Part shown: positions 31,892 through 39,733 of the stretch, piece by piece
Numbering within the stretch: position 1 is the stretch's first letter
How the letters are laid out: the number at the start of each line of letters is the position of its first letter
NCBI GenBank assembly: GCA_039931775.1
Contig: JBDTRG010000069.1
Location: forward strand, 1 to 47,730
From: CAIWHR01 sp039931775
GTDB taxonomy: Bacteria > Pseudomonadota > Gammaproteobacteria > Burkholderiales > Casimicrobiaceae
Length of the DNA: 47,730 nucleotides
Direction of reading: 5' to 3'
Program-made: the position numbers and the translations under genes
The notes under the pieces: model-generated
Told to the model about the DNA's origin: nothing
What the model saw: the letters and a program-made list of their open reading frames with translations, nothing else
The model's database searches: none

Positions 31892-32745
31892 GCGCTGCGG
31901 GTCCCGAATCCTCGGCGCCCACCGCGGAGGCCCCGACTGCGCCCGCGCGAACAGTCACCGGGTACAGCGTTCCCGGCGAGGGCAGGAGCACGCTGATTTC
32001 CGTCGTCACCGTCGCTGCGCTCTTCGCGCTTTGGTGGGTGGCCACACATTTCGGCTGGATCCGGGACATCTTCCTGCCGACGCCGGAAAAGATCGTTACG
32101 AGCTTCGCCGATGCGTGGAAAGGCGACATCCAGGGCGGGCGCCCGCTTCTCGACCATTTCTGGGCGAGCCTGATGCGCGTCTTCGCGGCGTTTCTGCTCG
32201 CGTGCGTCACCGCGATTCCGGCAGGCATCGCGATGGGCGTCTCGCGCATCGCCCGCGGGATCTTCGACCCGCCGATCGAGTTCTACCGGCCGCTGCCGCC
32301 GCTCGCGTACCTGCCGTTGATCGTCATCTGGTTCGGCATCGAGGAGACGGCAAAGGTCATCCTCATCTACCTCGCGTGCTTCGCGCCGCTGGCGATGGCC
32401 GCGCGCGCCGGGGTCAAGGGCGTGATGATCGAGCAGATCAACGCCGCCTATTCGATGGGAGCGTCGAAGTGGCAGGTGATCTGGCACGTCGTGATTCCCG
32501 CGGCGATGCCGGAGATCTTCACCGGAATGCGGATCTCGATCGGGTTCGGTTGGACGACGCTCGTCGCCGCCGAGATGGTCGCTGCGACGGTCGGCCTCGG
32601 GCAGATGGTGCTCAACGCGTCGAACTTCCTGCGCACCGACGTCGTGATCATGGGCATTGTCGTCATTGGCGTGGTGGCGTATCTGTTCGACCTCTTGATG
32701 CGCTACATCGAGCGACTGGTGGTTCCGTGGAAGGGTAAGGTGTGA
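31888..32745 (+). CDS. tauC: Taurine ABC transporter permease
   Basis: A 285-residue inner-membrane protein with six helices and the BPD_transp_1 coupling loop in INAAYSMGASKWQVIWHVVIPAA (EAA motif, about 190-212). LWWVATHFGWIRDIFLPTPEKI and FYRPLPPLAYLPLIVIWFGIEE are typical of TauC/SsuC. A 30-residue alanine/proline-rich cytoplasmic N-terminus precedes the first helix. The ATG overlaps the tauB stop. It completes the importer; the SulP gene follows after 58 bases. Confidence 0.93.
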   Translation: MSAAGPESSAPTAEAPTAPARTVTGYSVPGEGRSTLISVVTVAALFALWWVATHFGWIRDIFLPTPEKIVTSFADAWKGDIQGGRPLLDHFWASLMRVFAAFLLACVTAIPAGIAMGVSRIARGIFDPPIEFYRPLPPLAYLPLIVIWFGIEETAKVILIYLACFAPLAMAARAGVKGVMIEQINAAYSMGASKWQVIWHVVIPAAMPEIFTGMRISIGFGWTTLVAAEMVAATVGLGQMVLNASNFLRTDVVIMGIVVIGVVAYLFDLLMRYIERLVVPWKGKV

Positions 32746-32803
32746 CCGGCATCGCGCGCCACATCCAGCACCGGCGCCGCACGGCGCTGCGTTTCAGGAA
32801 GCC

Positions 32804-34573
32804 ATGACGCCGCTGGCGCTGAAGCTCCTTCCGTTCCTGTCCTGGCGCGAGCGCATCACCCGCGACACCATGCGCGCCGATGTCGTCGCGGGACTCGTCG
32901 GCGCGCTGGTCGTGCTGCCTCAGGCGGTGGCCTACGCGACGCTGGCGGGGATGCCTCCTGAATACGGCCTTTACTGCGCGATGCTGCCCGTCGTCGTCGC
33001 GGCGCTGTGGGGATCGTCGTGGCACCAGGTGTCGGGACCGACGAACACGATTTCGCTGGCGATCTTCGCGATGATGGCGCCGCTCGCGAGCCCGGGATCC
33101 CCCACCTACGTGAACCTCGTCCTGACACTCGCACTCATGATCGGTCTCATGCAGTTGGCGATGGGCCTGGCAAGGCTCGGCACGCTGGTGAACTTCATCT
33201 CCCACACCGTTGTGGTCGGCTTCACCGCCGGCGCCGGATTGCTGATCATGGCGGCGCAGATCCAGAATTTCTTCGGAATTCCGATTCCTGCAGGCTCCGA
33301 CTTTATCGCGACGCTGCAGGAAGCGGTGACGCATGCGGCCGGCGCCGATCCCTGGATCGTAGCGACCTCCGCCGTGACGCTCGCCGCCGCGCTCGCCGCT
33401 CGCCGCCTCCTGCCGCGCATCCCGTACATGATCGTCGCGATGATCGCCGGAAGCGTGTTCGCGTACGGACTCGCGGTGTTCGGACAGGCGTCGGTACCGA
33501 CGATCGGAACGCTGCCGAGGGAATTTCCGCCGCTGTCATTGCCGTCCTTCGACCCCGCCGTCTGGCGCAGCCTCGCGCCGGCGGCGCTTGCACTGACGAC
33601 GCTGGCGCTCGCTCAAGCCGTTTCCGTCGCGCGCACCGTCGCCGCGCGGTCCGGCCAGAGAATCGACGGCAACCAGGAGTTCATCGGCCAGGGCCTGTCG
33701 AATATCGTCGGCGCATTCGCGTCCGGCTATCCGTCGTCGGGCTCGTTCAATCGCGTCTGGGTCAACTTCGAAGCCGGCGCCAAAACGCCGCTGGCCGCGG
33801 TCTTCTCGGCGGCGTTCCTGCTCGCCATCGTCCTCGCGGTCGCGCCGCTCGGCGCGCACCTGCCGCTCGCGGTGATGGCCGCGCTGCTCGTCATCGTCGC
33901 GTGGGGGTTGATCGACGTCGCCGCGGTGCGCCGGATCGTCCGCGCGGGCCGCGGCGAGACGCTGGTGCTGGTCGTGACGTTCATGTCGACCCTGTTGCTG
34001 CAGCTGGAATTCGCCATCCTGCTCGGCGTTTTGACGTCGCTGTTCGTCTACCTCAACCGCACCACGCATCCGCAACTGACGCCGGTCGCTCCGGATGGGC
34101 CATCCACGCGACGCCACTTCGTGCCCGTTGGCGAGTCGCGCGCTCCCGAATGTCCACAACTCGCGATGCTGCGCGTCGATGGGTCGCTCTACTTCGGCGC
34201 GGTCGAACACGTGCGCGACGTATTGCACGACGCACGCCTCTCCGGCCCACGCCGGCGCCATCTGCTGCTGATCGGAAGCGGCATCAACTTCATAGACGTT
34301 GCGGGCGCGGAGCTCCTCGTGCACGAAGCGATGACCGAGCGCGAAGCCGGGGGCGCCCTCTACCTTTGCACGATCAAGCCCGGCGTCCTCGACGTCCTGA
34401 TGCGCGGCGGCTATCTCGATCGCATCGGCCGCGACTGCTACTTCGAGTCGAAGGCCGAGGCGATCCACGCGATATACGCACGCCTCGACGCCGATCGATG
34501 CCGCACCTGCACTGCGCGGATCTTCACCGAGTGCCAGTCGGTGCTGCCGGACGGATCGGAACGCGTCGCGTAG
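32804..34573 (+). CDS. SulP-family anion transporter with STAS domain
   Basis: A 589-residue protein with a sulfate permease core of about 14 helices (start ADVVAGLVGALVVLPQAVAYATLAG, the SulP signature) and a C-terminal STAS domain (about 445-560; LRVDGSLYFGAVEHV and LLLIGSGINFIDVAGAELL). SulP proteins move sulfate, bicarbonate or other anions. Being the next gene after tauABC, it may export the sulfate or sulfite left from taurine carbon, or import sulfate; direction cannot be told. The tail is unusual: CRTCTARIFTECQ gives three cysteines in 13 residues, possibly a metal or redox site. GGAA precedes the ATG at 32804. Confidence 0.9.
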   Translation: MTPLALKLLPFLSWRERITRDTMRADVVAGLVGALVVLPQAVAYATLAGMPPEYGLYCAMLPVVVAALWGSSWHQVSGPTNTISLAIFAMMAPLASPGSPTYVNLVLTLALMIGLMQLAMGLARLGTLVNFISHTVVVGFTAGAGLLIMAAQIQNFFGIPIPAGSDFIATLQEAVTHAAGADPWIVATSAVTLAAALAARRLLPRIPYMIVAMIAGSVFAYGLAVFGQASVPTIGTLPREFPPLSLPSFDPAVWRSLAPAALALTTLALAQAVSVARTVAARSGQRIDGNQEFIGQGLSNIVGAFASGYPSSGSFNRVWVNFEAGAKTPLAAVFSAAFLLAIVLAVAPLGAHLPLAVMAALLVIVAWGLIDVAAVRRIVRAGRGETLVLVVTFMSTLLLQLEFAILLGVLTSLFVYLNRTTHPQLTPVAPDGPSTRRHFVPVGESRAPECPQLAMLRVDGSLYFGAVEHVRDVLHDARLSGPRRRHLLLIGSGINFIDVAGAELLVHEAMTEREAGGALYLCTIKPGVLDVLMRGGYLDRIGRDCYFESKAEAIHAIYARLDADRCRTCTARIFTECQSVLPDGSERVA

Positions 34574-34681
34574 CGAGCCTTCGCGTTGTACGGTATTCCG
34601 ACGCGGACGCTCCCGGGAACCCGGCCCTGAAGCACGCATTCGCAGTTGCCATGTAAACTGGCGAGGCCAGGCGCCACCTCC

Positions 34682-35821
34682 ATGAACGACATTGCAAATT
34701 TCGGGTTCACGTTCGGAATCGAGGAGGAATTCTTCCTCACGCATCCGAAGTCGCGCTCGCTCGCGATCGAGGTGCCGCGCTCGTTCCTCCGCGCGTGCCG
34801 CCGGCGATTCGGAAGCGCGATCGCCCAGGAGCTGCTCTGGTCCCAGATAGAGATCGTCTCCCCGGTATTCGAGCGGCAGGAGCAGGCGCATGAGGAAATG
34901 GTGCGATTGCGGCGCGGCGTGGCGGAAATCGCGATCGAAAAAAACCTGCGCTTGCTCGCAGCCGGCACGCATCCGATTTGTGCATGGGGCGAGCAGCTCG
35001 AGACGCCAAAGAAGCGCTATCGCGACATGATGATTGATTTTCAGATCATTGCGCGGCGCAATGTCCTTTGCGGATTGCATGTGCACGTGGCAATCCCGTC
35101 GCAGCACGACCGCGTGGCGCTGATGAATCGCGTGATGCCATGGTTGCCGGTTTTCCTCGCGCTGTCGACCTCGTCGCCGTTCTGGAACCGGAGCGGCACC
35201 GGCCTGCTGAGCTACCGTCAGGCGGCGTACGACGAATGGCCGCGTACCGGTATCCCGGATCACTTCCGCGACGAAGCCGAATACGCGCGCTTTGTCGAGC
35301 TGCTCGCGGCCGGCGGCGCCGTCAAGGACGGGAGTTATCTGTGGTGGGCGATTCGCCCCGCGTTGCGCTATCCGACCCTGGAGCTTCGCATCTGCGACTC
35401 CTGCACGCGCGTCGAAGATACGTTGGCGATCGCGGCGCTGTACCGCTGCCTTATCCGCATGCTGGTCCGCAAGCCCGAGCGCGGGATCGCCTGGACGCCG
35501 TTCACGCGCCGGCTCATCGACGAAAATCGCTGGCGCGCAAAGCGCCTGGGGCTCGACGCCGAGTTCCTTCGGCTCGACGGCAGCGCGCCGCGCACATGCA
35601 GGGTGGTCATCGAAGAACTGCTGGACGAGGTCGCCGAAGATGCCAAGCAGCTGCAATGCGAACCTGCGCTCCTTCGAATTCGGACAATTTTGAACGACGG
35701 CACGAGCGCCCACTCGCAGACCAAGCTCTACCAGGCATTTCGCGATCGCGGAGACACGCCGACGAAGGCCATGCAATCGGTCGTCGACTGGCTTATCGCC
35801 GCGACCATGCCTGCGTCTTGA
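34682..35821 (+). CDS. ybdK: Carboxylate-amine ligase, YbdK/GCS2 family
   Basis: A 379-residue ATP-dependent ligase of the glutamate-cysteine ligase 2 family. It opens with FGFTFGIEEEFFLTHP, where the glutamates bind metal-ATP. It has AAGTHPICAWGE, GLHVHVAIPS and LELRICDSCTR, all in the family order. YbdK of E. coli has weak gamma-glutamylcysteine synthetase activity in vitro; the natural amine partner is unknown. I chose the ATG at 34682; a TTG at 34646 is in frame but less likely. It follows the SulP gene by 108 bases and could be transcribed with it or alone. It converges on the YihY gene. Confidence 0.9.
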   Translation: MNDIANFGFTFGIEEEFFLTHPKSRSLAIEVPRSFLRACRRRFGSAIAQELLWSQIEIVSPVFERQEQAHEEMVRLRRGVAEIAIEKNLRLLAAGTHPICAWGEQLETPKKRYRDMMIDFQIIARRNVLCGLHVHVAIPSQHDRVALMNRVMPWLPVFLALSTSSPFWNRSGTGLLSYRQAAYDEWPRTGIPDHFRDEAEYARFVELLAAGGAVKDGSYLWWAIRPALRYPTLELRICDSCTRVEDTLAIAALYRCLIRMLVRKPERGIAWTPFTRRLIDENRWRAKRLGLDAEFLRLDGSAPRTCRVVIEELLDEVAEDAKQLQCEPALLRIRTILNDGTSAHSQTKLYQAFRDRGDTPTKAMQSVVDWLIAATMPAS

Positions 35822-35887
35822 AGCGCGAGTGCGTCCCCGTGCCCGGTGGTCTGGAACGGGTTGTCGACGCCGGTCAGGGATAGGTTG

Positions 35888-37249
35888 CTAGCGGATCGCT
35901 GCCTCGGGCGCACCGGCCTCGTCGACAATCGCATTCACGTTGAGACCTTCGATCGACGCCGCGAGCGCTTGGTCCATTCGATCGACGACGATTTCGACGG
36001 GTGGCGGAAGCGGAAGTGCAACTGGGTTCAGGAATCCGTCTTCGCCCGCCCGGCGCACGGCCGCCATCACTTGGCCGACGGAGATGTTCGCCAGATCGCG
36101 CGCAGGCAGATACGCAGGAGGATGGCCGTTGTTCTGGGCGACCAGCCCCGCCTGCGCAAGTGCTTCGACGGCCACGTTGACCGAGTGCATCGGGATTGCG
36201 AGCCGCTGCGTGAGCTGACCGAGCGTCCACGGCGGTCGTCCCTGGACGAAGTGCGACCCGATGAGATTCATGATGGCAAGGGCAAGCCGCTCGCGCATCC
36301 GATTGCTGAGTCGCGGCTCGCCGGGCATCGCGTAAAGATAATCGGGATTCTGGAGGTAGAACGCAGTGGCGGCCCCGAACAGCAGGATCAGCCAGCTCAC
36401 GTAGAGCCAGATGAGGAAAAGAACGAAGACAGCGAAGCTTGCATAGACCGCGGCGTATTGCGTCGACGATGCGACGAACGTCGCGAATGCCCACCCCGCC
36501 GACTGCCATAGCACGCCGCCGACAGTTCCCGCCGCGAAGGCCGGAGCGAGCCTCACGCGGGTGTTCGGAACGAAAACGTAGAAGAACGTGAAAGCGCAGA
36601 TTATCAGCGCATAGGGTAGCAGCTTGCCGATGCCGACGGCTATGCGGCCGAACGGCTCGATCGCAACGAGCGACTGAACCGTGCCCGTTCGCACCGCCAT
36701 CGACGTGATGCCGATCGCGGCGAACACGAGCAGCGGCCCGACCAGCAGGACGCTGAGGTAGCGACTGAAACGCTCGCCCAGGCTGCGCTGCTGCGTGATG
36801 TGCCAGATCGCGTTGAACGACTCCTCGATCTTCTGCACCAATGAGATCACCGTGTAGATCAGCAGCGCCAGCCCGACCGCGCCGAGTACCCCGACGTTCA
36901 TGTGCTCGATGAAACCGATGAGCCGAGTCGTGATTTCGCTGCCTTGGTCGCCCAGCGGCGCCAGCAGGTTCTCCAGCAGCGGCTCGACCTGGTTGTGAAC
37001 GCCGAATGCCTTTAGTACCGAGAAGCTGAGCGCCAGCAGCGGGACCATCGAAAGCAGCGTCGTGTAGACGAGGCTCATCGTCCACAGCGTAAGTTGGCCC
37101 TGCAAGACATCGCGGCCGAGCACGATCGCGAGCCGCACCAGGCGCAGCGCGCGCGTTTTCCACACCGGCAGAGGTGCAAGGTGGGGCGTCCAGATCACCC
37201 GATTCATGCGCCTTAGCCAGTCGTTCGGCTCGTCCAATCTCACCTCCAT
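35888..37249 (-). CDS. yihY: YihY/virulence-factor-BrkB family membrane protein
   Basis: A 453-residue inner-membrane protein. Six or so helices of the YihY/RbN domain run from about 50 to 310 (LWTMSLVYTTLLSMVPLLALSF, then LALLIYTVISLVQKIEESFNAIW, FVASSTQYAAVYASFAVFVLFLIWLY). A soluble C-terminus of about 130 residues resembles a winged helix (LGQLTQRLAIPMHSVNVAVEALAQAGLV). Earlier literature called this family RNase BN, which was a misassignment; its role is unknown. The first ATG is at 37249, but a second at 37207 (MNRVIW) has TAAGG eight bases before it and may be the real start. Confidence 0.88.
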   Translation of the reverse strand: MEVRLDEPNDWLRRMNRVIWTPHLAPLPVWKTRALRLVRLAIVLGRDVLQGQLTLWTMSLVYTTLLSMVPLLALSFSVLKAFGVHNQVEPLLENLLAPLGDQGSEITTRLIGFIEHMNVGVLGAVGLALLIYTVISLVQKIEESFNAIWHITQQRSLGERFSRYLSVLLVGPLLVFAAIGITSMAVRTGTVQSLVAIEPFGRIAVGIGKLLPYALIICAFTFFYVFVPNTRVRLAPAFAAGTVGGVLWQSAGWAFATFVASSTQYAAVYASFAVFVLFLIWLYVSWLILLFGAATAFYLQNPDYLYAMPGEPRLSNRMRERLALAIMNLIGSHFVQGRPPWTLGQLTQRLAIPMHSVNVAVEALAQAGLVAQNNGHPPAYLPARDLANISVGQVMAAVRRAGEDGFLNPVALPLPPPVEIVVDRMDQALAASIEGLNVNAIVDEAGAPEAAIR

Positions 37250-37944
37250 TCAAAGCCGGGACGCCGTCACGTCGTGTCGAAGCCCGGAACCGCATCTGCG
37301 AGGCGGGCGCACCGCTTTCGTCGCGGGTCCCGGTGACCTGGCCGCCCGTCGACCCACCGGGCGCTTGCAGACGACCCCGCCGCGCGTATCCTGCGCCACG
37401 AGATCGAAATCCTCAATCTGTAAACGTATGCAGTTTAAGGCCGGTCAGCCCGCTCGATCCACGCGCGCCGTGATAGTTGTCGCGCACTATCCGGACCGTC
37501 GGATTGTCGCGGAATGCTTCTTGGTGCTGCCGCGCATCGCCCTGCGTCGCCCTGCGTCGCGCGGCGATCAATCCGATTCGCCCACCGCAATTCGGTATGC
37601 CGTCGATGCGATTCTGCTTCCACCGGGCGCGCCGGGCGCAAGCGGCCGACCTGCGATCCAGGCCCATTTTGCCAAGAGTATTGCTGATGCAAAGGCGGCC
37701 AACGCGGTCTTCGTCGTCAATCCGAAGGCGGACGTCGGCGTTTCGGGCAACCTGGGTAGCCTTGGCCCGGTCCGAGGGAAAAAGCCCAGGGCCTGCTGCG
37801 GGGAACCTTCTCCGAGGCAGCGTACGCCGAAAGTGCCCGTTTTCGGCGCTTCATCCCTTCCGGCGTGCATTGCGTCCGGTCCAGCTGGAGTCGGCGGCTC
37901 CGTACCGGTAATCTGGCCGCCGGATGGATCGGCGATCGGACGGC
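37250..37944. other. Long stretch without a convincing gene
   Basis: Nearly 700 bases separate yihY from the kinase gene. Several open frames cross it on both strands (for example 37477-37911 plus and 37568-37870 minus), but none has a ribosome site, a known domain or consistent codon use, and they overlap each other. The minus frame does contain a hydrophobic run, ALAAFASAILLAKWAWIAG. An AT-rich patch with ATCTGTAAACGTATGCAGTTTAA lies at about 37417-37439. I regard the stretch as intergenic or as remains of a lost gene. Confidence 0.45.
37541..37560. repeat. 10-base tandem repeat
   Basis: CCTGCGTCGC occurs twice in direct succession (37541-37550 and 37551-37560), preceded by a degenerate third copy (CGCGCATCGC). 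It lies in the gene-poor stretch before the two-component genes. No function is apparent. Confidence 0.6.
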
Positions 37945-38901
37945 ATGGCTATGAATACCGATAAACCTGGACAAGGCACGGACGGCACCGCCGAGGAGGG
38001 CAAGCGCCAGGACTTCTCGATGCCTTCCGAAACCAAGCAGGCGTTGCGCGGCATCGGCAACGCGATCGTGGTCTTGTGGTGGCGTTTCTTCGATTGGCTG
38101 GCCATCGTGCCATGGAAGACGCTGGCCCTCGTTTCGGTCCTCGGCCTGATCCTGGCCTCCCTGCTGAAGTGGCAGCAGCCGTTTCTGTTCGTCATCGTCG
38201 CGTCCTTGATTACCAAGGTGGTGGCCGGCGGCAAGCGCAGCGCCGAATTGACGGCAAGCCAGGCCACCAAGCGTGCCGAAACCGAGCAGCTCGAGCGCAC
38301 GGTGCTCGAAGCGCGGATGGAAGCGCTGCAGGCCCAGATCGAGCCGCATTTCCTGTTTAATACGCTGGCCAGCATCGACCAGCTCATCCAGACCGACCCG
38401 CCGCGCGCCTCGAAGATGCAGCAGAGCCTCATCCGCTATCTGCGCTCGGCCATGCCGCAGATGCGCGACGGCAGCCGGCCGACGCTGGGCCAGCAGGTGA
38501 ACCTGTCCACCGCGTTCCTGGAAATCATGGCGGTTCGGATGGAAGAGCGCCTGGAGCCGGTCGTGAACGTGCCGGAAGGGTTGAAATCCGCGGTCTTTCC
38601 GTCAATGATGCTGCAGACGCTGGTGGAGAACGCGATCAAGCATGGCCTGGAACCCAAGGCCGCCGGGGGCAAGCTCGAGATCAGTGCCGAGATCGTCGAT
38701 GGCCAGCTGGGCGTGCACGTGCAGGACAACGGGATGGGCTTCATGCCGAAGAACGACGCCGGCGTCGGGCTCGCGAACATCCGCGAGCGATTGAAGGCCT
38801 TGTACAACGGGCGCGCCGAACTCGCCATCACCGTCCCGCCCGCGGGCGGCACCTGCGCCACGATCAAGGTGCCGTACGAAATCGCGCCTGCCAACGCCTG
38901 A
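37945..38901 (+). CDS. LytS-type sensor histidine kinase (HisKA_5-HATPase)
   Basis: A 318-residue membrane kinase. Two helices (about 57-75 and 78-95; LVSVLGLILASLL, FLFVIVASLIT) anchor it with no periplasmic domain of size, then a coiled coil (QLERTVLEARMEALQAQIEP) leads to the H-box PHFLFNTL with His135. The ATPase domain has the N-box MLQTLVENAIKHG (Asn229), DNGMGF and VGLANIRERL. Such kinases sense membrane or cell-envelope state or a small molecule, but the short sensor gives no clue. Three in-frame ATGs (37924, 37945, 37951) compete; I took 37945. The partner regulator follows 16 bases downstream. Codons here favour GCC over GCG more than in the neighbours. Confidence 0.88.
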   Translation: MAMNTDKPGQGTDGTAEEGKRQDFSMPSETKQALRGIGNAIVVLWWRFFDWLAIVPWKTLALVSVLGLILASLLKWQQPFLFVIVASLITKVVAGGKRSAELTASQATKRAETEQLERTVLEARMEALQAQIEPHFLFNTLASIDQLIQTDPPRASKMQQSLIRYLRSAMPQMRDGSRPTLGQQVNLSTAFLEIMAVRMEERLEPVVNVPEGLKSAVFPSMMLQTLVENAIKHGLEPKAAGGKLEISAEIVDGQLGVHVQDNGMGFMPKNDAGVGLANIRERLKALYNGRAELAITVPPAGGTCATIKVPYEIAPANA

Positions 38902-38917
38902 TCGACGGAGCCTCCGA

Positions 38918-39691
38918 ATGCACGCCAAGCCCGCTCCCACCGCGGTGATTGCCGACGACGAGCGCCTGATGCGCGACCAGATCGCCGGGCGCCTTAAGGA
39001 AGCGTGGCCCGAACTGCTGATCGTCGGCGAAGCCGCCAATGGCCGCGAAGCCGTGGCCATGGTGCAGAGTCTCGAACCCGATATCGTTTTCCTCGATATC
39101 AACATGCCCGAGATGGATGGCATCAAGGTGGCCCAGGCGCTCGCCGGCCAGGCCCATGTGGTCTTTGTCACCGCCTACGACCAGTATGCGATCCGCGCGT
39201 TCGACCAGGGCGCGGTCGACTACCTGCTGAAGCCGGTCGAGCCTGAACGGGTCGCGCTCACCTGCACGCGGCTCCGCGAGCGGCTTTCACAAAGGCCGGA
39301 TCCGATGAACGACCTCCTCGAGCAGCTATCGCAGCGACTCGGCAGCGGCACCGCAAGGCCGCGCGAGTATCTGAGATGGGTGCAAGCGAGCGTCGGCGCC
39401 ACCATTCGCATGATCCCGACCAGCGACATCCTGTTCTTCCGCGCCGAGGACAAGTACACGCGCGTGCAGACGGCAGGCTTCGAGGCGCTGATCAGGAAGC
39501 CGATCAAGGAACTGATCGATGCGCTGGACCCGAACGAGTTCTGGCAGATCCATCGCGCGACGGTGGTTCGCGTCGATGCGATCGCGCAGGTCAGCCGCAA
39601 CCTGCGCGGCAATCAGGTCGTGCACGTGAAGGATCGCGACGACAAGCTCGAGGTCAGCCGCAGCTTCAATCACCTGTTCAAGCAGATGTAG
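38918..39691 (+). CDS. LytTR-family response regulator
   Basis: A 257-residue two-domain regulator. The receiver domain (1-115) has the acidic pair Asp13-Asp14, phosphoacceptor Asp60 (FLDINMPEMDG), Thr85 and Lys105 (YLLKP). The LytTR DNA-binding domain (about 150-255) reads IRMIPTSDILFFRAEDKYTRV, FWQIHRATVVRVDAI and LEVSRSFNHLFKQM. GGAG stands seven bases before the ATG at 38918. It is the partner of the LytS-type kinase. Targets are unknown. Its stop faces the decarboxylase stop. Confidence 0.93.
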   Translation: MHAKPAPTAVIADDERLMRDQIAGRLKEAWPELLIVGEAANGREAVAMVQSLEPDIVFLDINMPEMDGIKVAQALAGQAHVVFVTAYDQYAIRAFDQGAVDYLLKPVEPERVALTCTRLRERLSQRPDPMNDLLEQLSQRLGSGTARPREYLRWVQASVGATIRMIPTSDILFFRAEDKYTRVQTAGFEALIRKPIKELIDALDPNEFWQIHRATVVRVDAIAQVSRNLRGNQVVHVKDRDDKLEVSRSFNHLFKQM

Positions 39692-39733
39692 GCGCTCCCG
39701 CGACGGCGACCTCCATGACCGAGGCTCGAGTCG

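Noticed and set aside
33536..35776. Long minus-strand open frame opposite SulP and YbdK genes
   Set aside because: Covers two real genes and their gap; composition is that of an antisense frame.
37568..37870. Small minus-strand protein with a hydrophobic segment
   Set aside because: No ribosome site, overlapping frames are equally open, and no domain is recognised; listed only as part of the gene-poor stretch.
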